Of a DNA stretch of 64,000 nucleotides, positions 21,310 through 33,404 are shown one piece after another (the stretch's first letter is position 1; every line of letters begins with the position of its first letter). The position numbers and the translations under genes are program-made. The stretch is from Hymenolepis diminuta (lineage: Eukaryota; Platyhelminthes; Cestoda; Cyclophyllidea; Hymenolepididae). The stretch spans positions 85,777-149,776 of the forward strand of contig CAADRB010000092.1 of the NCBI GenBank assembly GCA_900708905.1. The letters are read 5' to 3'. The notes beneath the pieces are model-generated. The model had not been told where the DNA came from. It worked only from the letters and a program-made list of their open reading frames with translations, and searched no databases.

Positions 21310-23340
21310 CGGAGGAAATCTTCAAGATGAAAAGAACTCAGAAAATATTCAATTAATGTCACAGTCGAACCAGTAAGATACACAATGTTCCCTCCTGGAA
21401 ATAATACAGGACTCTTGAGCTAAAGGATGAGCTAAAAAAATAGTATATTTAAATACAATAGTATGAATATACGGAAATCAAAAGAAAAGACAAAGTAGGA
21501 TTTGGAGATCTATAAAAATTTAGCACTAACGTTAAACTTAATTCAAATTTGCCAGTCGTTATTTAGATACGCCGCCCATTCACATCAATTTACTGTCTGA
21601 ATATTGTCCTGAATAACAAGACGGAAATAAAAATGCTATTGTTCTATTGTTCTTAATAGTAATAACAGGTTTCAGAATCTGTAAACAGACAATATACGAT
21701 TGAACACACTTTAGATACTTTGCCTTGTCAACAAAAAACCAGGCGACTCCCAGTTAATAATGGAAAATTGAAATATTAGAAATATAGGAATGATATAGAT
21801 CCTAAAAAGGAGCAAGCAATGAGTACATCAAACAATGAAAATTGTTTTTTCTAAAAGACGTTCATAGACCAGTATACGATACCATTCGACACTTGTTTAC
21901 CAACAAAAAACCAAAACGCGTGTTCCATTACTGGAAGCGCAAATCTTTTCAAAATAACGATTCTGTGAATTCAAGTCCAATTTGGAGGGAAGCAAGATTT
22001 GTAAAGGATCTGAAATCTTAAGATCAATATCTGAATGCGAATTATAGGTATGCACGCGAAGACCAATAGCTAGGGAGATCATTTGACTGATTGCATATTC
22101 GGCAAGGGGAAGAAGCAGAAGACGAAAAATTATGTAACTGCATTCTAAGATTCTACATCAGAAATGAAATTAAAAATGTGATTTCTAAATAAGAAAAGTC
22201 CGCAATATGAATTCTATAAAGTAGATCATAAAATAGTGCCCAGGATAGAATAATAAAAATCCGAGGAGAAAATTAATCTCTATCTGATATGTTTAAGAAA
22301 TCTCAAAATTTGGTAGCTTGTTAAAGTGCTATTCGCCACATTGCCTTATAAAAGATTAAAGATTTAAAAATACAAGACTTGTTATAACCAACACGTATTT
22401 TAAGTTAATGGCTAAACTAGAATCAAATTTCTAAAATTGATGGCACGAGCTATTTTAATGCGACTTATGTGGTTGGCGGTAAAAGGTAACCAGAATTCTC
22501 GTCCATATGTCAAGAGCAATGTTACCTGTACGACCTTGTACTTATTAACTAAACTGAAGGTCTTCATTAGAGACGTGACGCAATGTTAAATATACCTACC
22601 GAATTAGATCTCATGATTGGTCGAATACTGATCAGTAGAAGGCTTTAATTATCCTTTAGATTGATTCAAGATAACTACTGAAAACACTGCATCATTGAGC
22701 CCACAAATTATTCCGCTATATTTAGTAAATCGAAGTTACAATGCTCAACAAAATTACCCCATTGACTAAGTTACCACCACAAAATTCCATTTGTTAACTT
22801 CATTCAGATTCGTTCTCATTTCAGACCGTAGCGAGTGAATGGAAGAAAAACTCATCTAGACGCGTGGCCAAATTTTTAGATGCCAACATATTTTCAGGTT
22901 AGGTTATAACTCACACAAAAGAAAATACTGTCTGGCATTTACCTTTTACAGATTTTGCAGTATCTCTGCCATTTCGTCTTCTAATAAGTGTGGAATTTTA
23001 TCGTTTGTTTCAAATATGAATTGTCTAATTCAGCGATGAAAGCTCGTTAACTACGGCAAACAATGACATAGCAACAATAATACAATGAGTAGGTTGATTA
23101 ATCTACATTGCATAATTAATTTAAAAGATCTGAAAGAATTTTCTAAAATTAATGCATTAATTTTTTCGGAAAAATTCCGAATTCTTGAATTGAAATAATT
23201 CACGATTCACTCGCACTTGGAAAAATAAACATTTATTAATCAAAATAAGTTTGCTATGAATCAAGAGACACCAAGATTGAAAAGCATAAATCTCCTATAA
23301 AATCACTGTTCTGGTTATCCGTCGTCGAATATAGACTTTC
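21310..23340. other. No gene seen
   Basis: Only frames of 61 to 66 codons occur, on the minus strand (21,897 to 22,082; 23,254 to 23,454). A faint relative of the R3 core, reversed, may lie at 22,960 to 23,010 (GAAATGGCAGAGATACTGCA on the minus strand), but it is too short to annotate firmly. Confidence 0.45.
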
Positions 23341-23378
23341 ATCTGGCCCTTCCAAATTCAAGGACGTTCGGTGAAATA
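23335..23378 (+). repeat. Short dispersed repeat R8, copy a
   Basis: AAATTCAAGGACGTTCGGTGA (23,354 to 23,374) matches 32,391 to 32,411 at 19 of 21 positions, and both are preceded by a GGCC-containing stretch. The matched region is too short to say what it belongs to. Confidence 0.4.
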
Positions 23379-23739
23379 AAAAGAGTAAGAGAAATAGATG
23401 CAAATGGAAGACATTTATGTAAATTTGAGATTTATATTGAAATATATAAAGCAAAATCCAGAAAGGAACTCAAATGAGTGAGCATGAATGCCAAGTATAC
23501 GAAACGACATGAAGTTACTAACATTTGAGTTATACATTCTTTTGTCTGATTCGATTCATTCATACACGTCTTAAATACATGGGCATAATATTTGCCATAA
23601 AAATACATTGATTTCACCTATAGCCACTTTAAGATGCAATGATAAAGCCTCCATGGCGACAAATGGGAAAAAATTGAATATCATTGTAGTGTTTTGAGAT
23701 TACGACTTTTCGAAATAGGAAATAAGTGTTCATGGCACA

Positions 23740-24085
23740 AAAAAGCAATAGATATGGTCCCAAGGTCAAAACAAGGGGGACAAAAAATATGAGGGCAAAA
23801 AATCAGTTGCAATAAGTCCATTTGATCAACAGCTTAGTTTGAAATGAGAGTGATATCGGCAATATGTGAAATTTAATAAACTGGATTCTTGGGTATTATC
23901 TCAGAGGGAGCACTGGTATAAAATTGAAAGATAAATAAATATTCTTATCAGCATGATTATTACCGGCAAGGGCTGATGTCGGAAGGAAAGACAAATAAAC
24001 CCTAAAGTAAATTAACTATTCGTTCCATGTGGAGACAATAAAAATAGTTAAACAAAGTAGGAAGCATTTACGTAATGGCCACAAG
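23740..24085 (+). repeat. Dispersed repeat R3, copy b
   Basis: Same strand and order of landmarks as copy a: GGGACAAAAAATATGAGGGC, CAATAAGTCC, core TTTGAAATGAGAGTGATATCGG (23,840 to 23,861), ATTGAAAGATAAATAAATA, GATTATTACCGGCAA and AGGAAGCATTT. Differences are scattered point changes and short indels, as in an old interspersed element. Confidence 0.65.
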
Positions 24086-24541
24086 CAAGATTATTGTTTG
24101 GTGAAAAACTATTAAAATATAAGGAAAAAGTTATAGCAGATCAGTCAATCTAAAAATAAGCGAAGAAAGTAGTTAAAATTTTGCTTTGTTCTGTCTAATC
24201 AGTTATGTAAATTATCTCAGCCAAATATAACAGCTATTTAGTGGTCAAAATTGTGAAAGACCAGAGCTCACCTGTTCGTTAAATCGAAATTTGACGCGGT
24301 ATTTTGATTTTCTTTAGACTCTTAATTCTTTAAAATGTGCAATATTTATTTTTTTTCACTTCAAGATGTGTTCGTTTTAATTTTGAGAAACAACTGAAAT
24401 CGGCTAACGGGCAGGTTGATAAATGATGAGTGAGAGAGGGGATCGAAGACATACTGAGCAATGACAAGATTTCAAAAATTCTTACTTTATTTTATTTTTG
24501 GAATAGATTTGCATAATATTAACTAAATGAGTAGCTCAAGT

Positions 24542-24742
24542 CCTAAAAATTAAAGTTTGCTGTTCGTCTCTGGATTACAGCAAATGGTTGTCAATGATGC
24601 TCAGTGTTTATTGACCGGCTGTTTAATCAAGAAGTGCAGGCCTTGCCACTTCAGTTCCTTTTTTGTTCTTCCAATGGTTAAGAAGAACAATCTTACCTGA
24701 TATTCCGAAGCTTACAGTTTTAAAATAGCAAAGATGAGATTG
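24542..24742 (+). repeat. Dispersed repeat R4, copy a
   Basis: This aligns along about 190 bp with 44,020 to 44,240 on the same strand. Landmarks are TGGATTACAGCAAATGGTTG, the CTTGCC..TTCAGTTCCTTTTT block, TTAAGAAGAACAATCTTACCTGATATTCCG and TTTTAAAATAGCAAAGATGAG. In the minus-strand frame both copies share two in-frame stops (before T/A-L-[SN]-I and inside H-L-L-stop-S-R), so either that frame was never coding or the parent was already dead. The plus-strand frame keeps L-D-Y-S-K in both. Confidence 0.6.
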
Positions 24743-25151
24743 CTATGAATTCTAAGTTGTTAATAATTGCAATAAGAATATCTAAACAGGATAAACAGGG
24801 TAATTCTATGAAGTCCTTTAAAACATATTCGAAATAGCATATTCTCTAAATGAAACAAATATTGAGACTAATAGATATGCAAATAAATAATTAATTCTAC
24901 TGCAAGACCATTTCAGTTTGTATTTTTAGAATGAATTCATGAAAAAGATATTGTCGACCATGTGCCTGCATTATGGAAAATGCGCAATAGGTTTATTGCG
25001 GAATTGATAGATTAACAGAAATATTTCCCCTAAATGCTGAGGCGGAATTTATCTGTAGTATACGTAAAGAGAGAAAATATAAACTAGTCCACGGATTAAC
25101 ACAAGACAAACTATTTTAAAAAGCAGGCGGAAGATTAAGTGGGAACCGCAA

Positions 25152-25406
25152 ATGACTGATTATCAAATGGTGGCAAAGAGGTTAGCATTTTCGTCTACGA
25201 AATCGGAAATCATGGGTTCTCTCTCCATTGATACGCATTTAACGAACGAAATGGCTAACTGCCTTGTTAATAAAAACAATAGCATAATTCTCAACGGGGA
25301 GACTCCTTTACCCTCTCCTTTACTCCCTCCTCCCCCACTCAACCCCATTAAAAGAAAAGCTCACTTAAATGGGTTTGGGAGTTATAACGCAGAGCATAAG
25401 ATTTGA
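25152..25406 (+). CDS. Unassigned proline-rich open frame; possible host exon
   Basis: The 84-codon frame begins at ATG 25,152 after a purine-rich lead and ends at TGA 25,404. Unlike most frames here it is not dominated by F, L, I and K from AT-rich codons. It has an acidic/polar N-terminal half, a proline run (P-L-P-S-P-L-L-P-P-P-P-L-N-P), then the basic K-R-K-A-H. A possible splice donor (TGG followed by GTTTGG) lies near 25,370 within the frame. This composition could suit the disordered N-terminus of a nuclear protein, but I recognise no family and find no second exon. A competing minus-strand frame covers the same place. It may be chance. Confidence 0.25.
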   Translation: MTDYQMVAKRLAFSSTKSEIMGSLSIDTHLTNEMANCLVNKNNSIILNGETPLPSPLLPPPPLNPIKRKAHLNGFGSYNAEHKI

Positions 25407-25409
25407 ATG

Positions 25410-26015
25410 GAACATTAAAATTATAAAATTTAATGAAATTAAAATTATTACATACTACTTCATTATGGAGAGTTTTAATTGCCCATAAGACTAAATCCAA
25501 ACAATATTTTACCAACAATGGCGAATAAAAGGATACGCGGGCAGTAAACACGTCTGAAATGGTTTGATTTCCACTTAAATAGTTAAAATTAAGCAATAGG
25601 TTCAATTAAAACACAGTCCCAAAACTCAGTAGGACCTTCTTTAACTGGAAAACGTTGAGAATAAATTTTCTTTATAAAATATATTTACTATACGGAATAC
25701 ACTTTGCTATTTCATCTGTCGAACGAGATAAAAGTGTTAGATTTGCACCTTAAAGAATGAACTTACATCTCTTCCATTAGAATAAATGACTAATTTCAAA
25801 AACTTGAGGAAATGTACATAGTGTTAAGTACTTCCCTATTTAGTAAGGACACAAGGGTCAAATTTTCTGAAGAACATGCTAAAAATTTTTATTTGGCTTT
25901 AGGAATTTATTTACAGATTAAAAATACCTTCTGCTTTGGTTTATCAAAGTCCACTTTAATTACATGGGATAATAACTGCCTCTAACTAAACTGACATTCC
26001 AAGTTAGATACACGG
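25410..26015. other. No gene seen
   Basis: AT-rich spacer. The minus-strand frame 25,348 to 25,605 has no motif. Confidence 0.5.
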
Positions 26016-26017
26016 AT

Positions 26018-26400
26018 TTCCTTTTTGTTTATATGAAGCAAACGCATGAATTATTTATCCCGGGAATATTGACCTGGTGATGCGATGTCGGTGAGTGCGG
26101 CTTGATATTCATTTCGATGCATTAATTAAGAGTTATTGTTGTCATAACTTGCTGCAATATGTGTATACGCCATAAGAAAAGGTAATTAAACTTCTGAAGT
26201 TAAAGAAAATCGTTTACTATTTCAAGGACCTGCAGCACGCCATGCGGCTCAATTTGATTTTATACAATACGTAATCTCTTTCCTCTCTGATACAGCACAA
26301 ATCTGACGGCGCTGATAACTAAATTTGAGAAGAACTACCTTTAATTTCAACGTGTTATTCTCAATAAATGAATGACCATTTTGGTTATTTCCAATTTATC
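26018..26400 (+). repeat. Dispersed repeat R1, copy c (forward orientation)
   Basis: Reverse-oriented relative to copies a and b. Shared landmarks are TTTGTTTATAT (26,031 onward), the core GATGTCGGTGAGTGCGGCTTG (26,083 to 26,103), GATGCATTAATTA and, about 110 bp further, TTTACTATTTCAAGGACCTGCAGCACGCCATGCGG. The last matches copy a at TTTACTCTTTCAAGTGGCTCTGGCGCGCTCTGTGG on its minus strand. A faint R7 relative, also inverted, may lie at 26,605 to 26,640, which would preserve the R7 to R1 order. Confidence 0.65.
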
Positions 26401-26404
26401 TATT

Positions 26405-29400
26405 TTACAAACAATAACGTCGATTTATTTGTAAGTTACGATGAAAACATTTAAGTATGAATATTTGTTTGATTTTGGTTAAGATCTTTATAAGTACCTC
26501 GTACTGAAAATTTATCGTCCATGAATGAACCGGCAATCCTAATTCGTTTATTTAAAGAAAAGACACAGGGTGTACTTTTTCAAAATCTTAATTACACACA
26601 ATGAACTGGCGCGTATTAGTGATGCGAGAAAAAATGGCAATAATATAGAGGAGTGGATTAATTTTTTGATAGGCATTGATTATCCGTAGAAATCTGAAAC
26701 CGCATCAAGGAAAACACAACGAAATACGTATATGAGATGCTTAAATTCTAACAATACTCATGTTGGCGAAAACCAACTGGCATGGCTGATAATCACATTG
26801 AAATTACCAAGGTGTAATAAGACCTACACGCATGTTAGTTTAAAGGTCTGATTTTAATGCTACGATTTACATAAATAGCAATTATTATTCCTCATTTTCC
26901 CTGGAATCAAATTTGTTGCTGGTTTGAAGTTTAGAGAAGGATAATGAAAGTAGGAATCGGAAAACACAATTATGCCTTTGGCGGCCTGTTTGGAGATTAA
27001 GACCAACGAATAACAGATACATTTCAGCTGGAAAATCATATCGAGACAATGCATTTTAAAGTTTTTTGGCATGGAGAATAGGATTATATGTCTTTGAAGC
27101 TGATGAAGAAAAGTAAATTTTAGCTAGAGCACACAATAGGAAAAAAGAAATGTCAAAAATTAACTAGCGATATTTCCCTTTCGGATAAAATATCCTATAA
27201 ATAAAGTATCTCGATCAACAGTCACTAAATAGAAACACAGATGTCACCCAGTTATAGTTCAGAAATATAGAAAAAACGTCAGATAGAAATTAGTATACGT
27301 TTTAAAAATCTTTAATCTTAATATGGAAGCCCTGTTAAAATTTCACCGATTTTCCAATATTCTGGACATTTAACAGTTGGAATTAGAATAAAATAAATTT
27401 TCTTGACCAAGGTTGAAAGTATGCAGATATATTGGGAGAAAAGGATGCATTTCTATACGAAAGAATACTTCTTTTCAAATGATACACATCTGTTTGAGGA
27501 ATTCTTAGTGATAATGAATTTCTACACTGGCCACAAGCATGTCTGTATTGAAGGAAGTCATTTAACTGACAACGTTCCAACTTACTGTCAAACCCGTTGA
27601 GACTATCCAAATCAAGTTCCTGTGAAATCTTCACTCTTTGAGGAGGAAATCGTCATATCTTACTTTGCTCTACCACTGACAAATACAACATAGAAGGATA
27701 TATATATCTCTATTCCAATCGTATTCCATTGTAAATAATTAGCGATCATCGTCTTTGATCAAATCGGTTGAAAATAATATGATTTTTTCATAATGAGTTT
27801 ATCAATTTTTGTAAGTGAGCTTGAATAAACTCGTATCTGACTGATTAGACTGAATTTACTCAAAAGGCTTGCCGTCTTATAAATGATGCTTCCTAGAATA
27901 CAGCCACAGTCTATTTGACTCCTTTGAATGTATAAGACAGCTAATAAGTGGCTGATAGATAACAAACAATTTTCAATGGATTAATCAAGATAATTATTGA
28001 ACCACTTTTGTAAAATGGTCCTCCAAAAGTAAAGCAATAGCCATTCTTGGCCATAGGGATTAGACAAGTTCTGAGGTGACAAGATAAGAGCACAAGTTGA
28101 AGAAGGGTGAAATAACTGTCCCGAGACTAGCAAAAAGCTGGATACTGAAGCAGAAGCGTCGAAAAGCCATTTCCAAGGCGTTTTCGGGAGACGCAACGGT
28201 GTAAGAGTTCGTAGTAATTTTTTACTTCCTTTCACATTAATTACTCTTCTCTAGGATAAAACAGTTGATAATTTGCTCTAGTCTTAACTGATTCTTAAGC
28301 CATTAACGGACACCAATTCTTTCATTGGATTTCTCATATAGTTGTAAAGGATATCAGGCAAATATCTCTTAAGATTTAAAGCATAGTCCTGACTAACACT
28401 TACTTCGTTCTGATTAATCCTAATGAAGGGTGAAATGGAAGCCCAATATACCTCAGTTAAGTTGGTGTCAAGATGTCACTTCAAACCATTTCAAAGTATT
28501 AACACTGTCAATTACCACACCCATATCAATGTATTAAATTCAAACACAAATGAAAGGCTGAAGGAAAAGGCGATTAGGATGGACTGGTCACATGTTCTTT
28601 AACAAAAGGTAGAAATAACATAACTGAATAAGTTAATTTAAAGTATATAAGATCTATTTGATAAACGTTGTATCGAAATAGGCAGGAAGGCAAAAAGTCT
28701 GACAGACGCCACTTAGAAGTGAAGCGGGATTGCTTTCACCTGGAACAGTTGAAGGGCTGTCTTCGTATGGTAAAACGGTTTTAACTTTAATAAAAGGAAG
28801 GGATGATGTATGAACTAATACATAGCTAGTATAAACTAACGGTCTCATTATATCCGAAATCACATTGTCAGACAGGTAACTAAGGAGGGGTAGGAAGACA
28901 AATTATGGCAATTTATAACTTAAGTTATGAATTTTACAAAATTTACACAAACGTTAACCACACTAAGAGTTCATGTCCTGCTAATGGTAACGCGGGATGT
29001 AAGGAAAGAAATGCGATTGATAACTAATTAGAGTTCTGTCGGGAAAAGGTAAAGGAATTATACATTAGGGTCCAGGGAAGGGGTTAGAAGGAATGAGTTT
29101 ATGGCTATGAACAAAATTAGGAATCCAAGATAAGAATTTTAAAATTTAAATTTTTGAAGATTACAACTGCTTTGCTGAGTTCACCAAACAGAAGCATACA
29201 GCAAAACTTCAGCAATTTGATCAATTAAATCGCCAACCTCCACTGGTTGAAAGAGATAGCAAAATGTTAATTGTAGGTATACAAAAAGGTTCTAGGATTT
29301 TTTCCTCTGCTAGAAATTGCAATATGCAGGAGTCTAGATTGATTCTCATTATTATCCTTCATTTTGCACACCCTATTAGTGACTATGTGTAACAGTAACT

Positions 29401-31105
29401 CCCGTGCATACTCATGAAAAACTCAAAATTCGGAACCACTTAATAAGCCAGACCTATCTGTTCCACTCATTGGATATCCAGGAATTAGTATTAAATACAC
29501 GATCTTTGACTTTTCAGGCGAAAACTGATGGATGTTTAAGATAGCTATATTTTCGTTGATGCTATTTCACCCCTATTAGATTAATGAATTTTGCAGATAT
29601 ATATAATACAAATTGGTTTAACCAAATCCTGAAGTTCCCATATGGACTGGTTTAGAAAGATTATTATTTTGTACCAGATGAGAGTATATTTTACATACTC
29701 AAGCGGCTGAATTACTTTTACACAGAACTGTTTCTTATTGAATGCATTTTTAGGCTTTCTCGTATTATGAAAAACTGCTTTGATAAATAGAAATGAAGTA
29801 TTACTCAAGAAAAGTGAGGCATTCGGCACCTAATTTTTCAGTTCCTCTTGTACTTATCTTTCTAAATAGGATTATTTCATTTTACTTTTTCTGCTTTCAA
29901 CACTAAATCAAACCGTTTCAGAATTTTTCGCTTATTGAAGGCTAATAATGCTACTTTCTAAGTGGGGGGAGAGAAGAATAATATTTACTAACTTCATTTG
30001 TAAAAAAGCTTGAACACTGTCCTCAAACGTAACATGATTATTTAGAAATTTTATGACTGTAAACCTCAGAATTAAGATAGTTGTTCTTCTTTCCACAATT
30101 CGGCCATTTACATTGAGTGCTTGAACATTACTTTGAGTAAGGAGGCCAAAATGAATTTGCAATTGTAGCAGCCTAACTACTTATAATTATAATAAATACT
30201 AACACGCGATTTCTAATGCAACATAAACAAATCGATAATAACAGTTTAATCATATTTAAAGTATCATTCTTTAATTACTATGCACGAATTCCATCCCCAG
30301 GGTATCCGGTGATAGGAAAATTAAAGTGCTCAGTTGAGCACAGAATAAAACGTGTCAAATATGTTTCTTTTCCTGAGTAACATACAAAACCAGAGGTTTG
30401 AAAGGGAAGCAAACTGAATGCAGGAGATATTTTATATTATCAAATGGGATAATTCGAATGAAAGTAGTATGTGTGTATAATATGTATCCTATTTGAGATA
30501 GGAAATAAACAAGTATTAAGTCTATTATAAGCAGCAAAGTCATATTATTATAAAACCTGATTCGATATTTTTGATTGCTAATTTTAATATATTGTCACGT
30601 TCCTTGTTCTATTTTGCTAATATAACCTTCTATTTTGTGTTAATTTCTGAATATATTATCCTAAAAGACGCGAAGATAAACAGACTATTTGTTAAGTCTG
30701 AAAATATGACCTATCAAATCCACATTATCATGATTTAAAACACTTAAATAATCAATATGAGTTTAATCTTATTTAGATACGTTGCCTATCAACAATCCCA
30801 AATTTTAATAACAGGTTGACTTCTACCAATATTTTATTTCGCATAATGTTTCAAAAACGCCCAGTGATCGGAAGACAGATAAGTAGTTGGAAAAGTGAAT
30901 TTTTTATAAGAACAACATTGAACCGAAGGAGTGGAGAAGATACAAAATAGACATATCGTTAATTAGTAAACATTTCTAAAAAAAATGAGGTTTTAGGAGT
31001 AGTCAGTTTAATTATTGACATGAAGTATTTTAAGTGTCCTGTATCATTATTCCACTAATACACTTCCTACAATCTGAGAGCAAGTTATTTTAATTGTAGT
31101 TGAAT
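26405..31105. other. No gene seen; long AT-rich stretch with chance frames
   Basis: Frames of 68 to 84 codons occur on both strands (for example 27,383 to 27,634 minus overlapping 27,403 to 27,600 plus; 27,981 to 28,235 minus; 28,654 to 28,863 minus; 29,932 to 30,162 minus). None carries a motif I can name. Slightly richer G+C is seen at 28,080 to 28,220 and 28,680 to 28,760, without a matching copy elsewhere. Confidence 0.5.
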
Positions 31106-31110
31106 TTAAT

Positions 31111-31185
31111 GCTCTGGTAGCACAAAAGGTAGAACATTATTTAGTATTTAATTTGAAGGTCAATGCTTCATCATCAGCTTTGAAG
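31111..31185 (+). repeat. tRNA-like relic, lysine-tRNA style
   Basis: GCTCTGGTAGCACAAAAGGT (31,111 to 31,130) has the layout of a tRNA acceptor and D-arm, with an A-box-like TAGCACAAAAGG at 31,118 to 31,129. A weak B-box-like GGTCAATGCTTC follows 41 bp later. The D-stem, anticodon stem and acceptor ends do not pair, so this is not a working tRNA gene. It is different in sequence from SINE-like copies A to D. Confidence 0.35.
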
Positions 31186-31189
31186 AACT

Positions 31190-33300
31190 TCAATGGAAAA
31201 TCTTGAACAAAATTTTATAATTACCTTCCATAAAGTGATGTGAAAGATACAACGGACAAATAGAGAACTGACAAAATGGACATTAGTATGTTTTCTAATT
31301 TAACTATCAATTATCTTCTGGTCGTTAGTCAAAATAGGTGAGCATTTTCTTTCTCTTTTGTTTTTTTATTTCAGACATATTTGTATTTTTAACAATGCCG
31401 TTTATTATACAAATTCTGCCATTAAAGTCTGTCTATTGTTAAAGTAGTCCTTTATGGCTGAAAGAGGAATTTAACAATAACCAAATTGAAATATGGATTA
31501 TACTATTCTCGTTATTTATGTCATCTCATTTACATTCATCTGACATCTATATTGAACAAAATATGAAATATTTTTACATAAATTTTCAAGCTCGACTCTA
31601 TATTATTTAATGCTACTGGTTTTTACCTTTTAATTGATGCTTGCGAAATGCCAAGGCAATTACGATCCTCTTAAATAACCGAGGGTGCCTAAATGCACCC
31701 TATTTTCTTTGAAACAATGGCGATTTGTTTAGTTTAGAAAAGATTGATCATTCATTAAAAAAAGGAAACATATTAGTTTTATATTCTGCTTCACTTTCCA
31801 ACAGACTTATCCTGTTAATAATTTACGCCACTTGTGAAATTTTTCTTTAATTCTTCTCTTCTTTTGTGATTTTCAGACTGTCATATCAGATTATTTAAGC
31901 ATTCTACGTGAATTAATTAATTTTTCCTGCTTACTAATTAAATTAATATGATTATAATGATTTTTATTTCAATCTAATTACAAGCATCGTCGAAATGGAG
32001 AGTATCGTCAAAATGAATCATTAAAAGACTATTCGTTTATCAGTAAGGGAATTGCTTTCCGACTTAAATGTTATTCATTGCAAACTTAGAAATACGCTTT
32101 TTCTATTTCCCCTATGAAAAAGTGTGCTATGAGAAAGTCACCAATAGATAACAACTACGTTGCAATATGCCGAACATTTATTCAACCACATTATCCCCTT
32201 AAGAGGTCACTGAATCGCACGATTTTGCTTAACATTTCCCTTTCTTCTGTTCACAGAAATTGAAAAGTAGAAATTGTCATTTAAGCAGGTTGCTACCAGT
32301 GAGCAATGGCAACCTGTGATTTTGTAGTTAGAAACAGTTGTACGGCCTATTTACTCAATCTTGGGACTCTGAATGATTGATGGGCCAGTTAAATTCAAGG
32401 ACGTTTTGGTGACCTACATCTAGACATTTGAGTTTGCGCCTCTGTAATTTTAATTGCTTCTTGAAAATTGCATTCTCACATAAGCTGGATTCACTTGTCT
32501 TGACACTCCTCTATTTCGAGTTAATGAATATAATCCATTTTTATTTCTTCTCTAATTTAAATCATTTGTATTCACGAAGTGTCTCCGTGGTACTGTTCAC
32601 AATGTACTTGAATAAGAAGATATTGCTATATACCCATTGTAAATGTTGGATCTCTCAATTGGAAGCTTCAACCTCTAGCTTCCTTACAGAATGGCCACTC
32701 ACATCGAGGGGTTTACTTTGAATTGGAATGTTTAAATCACTTAAATTATCCTTGATCAGTCTTATTCCCTTCAATTTTCCCTTTCCTCTTCTCTAAACGT
32801 ATGCTGCTCATCAGCGTTCACACATTAAGCCTCTCTCCTCTTTAAACTCATTAAAACTCTCTAAGATCGGTAATAACAAGAAAGGAATAAGTACTGGTGG
32901 TAGGAAACAAGGTATCCTCGTTGGCTGCGTCTTATAGATATTCACATTTTAAGACCAGTTTTAATTTTATCTTCCGCAAATGTTTACTTCAAATATCATC
33001 TTTACATTCTGGTAAAATATTCATAAATTAAATCAACTGCTCTTTTCTTACGTACGTACGTACCCAAACCTGTAAATCTTGACTACTGAAAATACATTTT
33101 ATTAGTCATCAGAGTCTTTACTTCCTGTTTAATAATTACATCTCTTGCCTACCGCAAACGTTGTGAACAGTAGATTGTTAACTTTAAGTGTCCCAGATTA
33201 CATGAATTTTTAGAATATGTACACCTTCTTGTGCCTACTTACCAAGTTGTAAATGAACAGACAAGAACATTGCAATCAAAGCTCTGAAGATAATGTGAAG
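31190..33300. other. No gene seen; R8 second copy and an ACGT microsatellite
   Basis: The frame 32,428 to 32,721 (97 codons) is hydrophobic and unrecognised. R8 copy b (32,380 to 32,412) lies just before it. TACGTACGTACGTAC, a self-complementary ACGT run, occupies 33,049 to 33,063; a shorter one recurs at 37,860 to 37,869. Confidence 0.5.
32375..32415 (+). repeat. Short dispersed repeat R8, copy b
   Basis: AAATTCAAGGACGTTTTGGTGA at 32,391 to 32,412 is the counterpart of 23,354 to 23,374. In both cases a GGCC word lies 6 to 10 bp upstream. Confidence 0.4.
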
Positions 33301-33309
33301 TAAAGGGAC

Positions 33310-33400
33310 TTCCCACGTACTCGTTCCCAGTCTATTCATTTAACTAAATGTTTCTTTTCCCATTGAAAGCGTCACTGACAGTAGCTCACATTTGAATTAA
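33310..33400 (+). repeat. Dispersed repeat R7, copy b
   Basis: GGGACTTCCCACGTACTCGTTCCCAGTC is the best match to copy a at 680. After it the CTAAATGTTTCTTTTC stretch corresponds to TTAAATGTTCTATTC of copy a. No R1 copy is evident within 1 kb downstream, so this copy is partial. Confidence 0.55.
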
Positions 33401-33404
33401 TTAT

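Noticed and set aside
29932..30162. Minus-strand 76-codon frame as a LINE endonuclease start
   Set aside because: A faint N-V-N-G resemblance only; none of the endonuclease catalytic motifs follow.
32805..32825. Reverse-strand CTGATGAG near 32.8 kb
   Set aside because: No CGAAAC or pairing arms within the distance required for a hammerhead.
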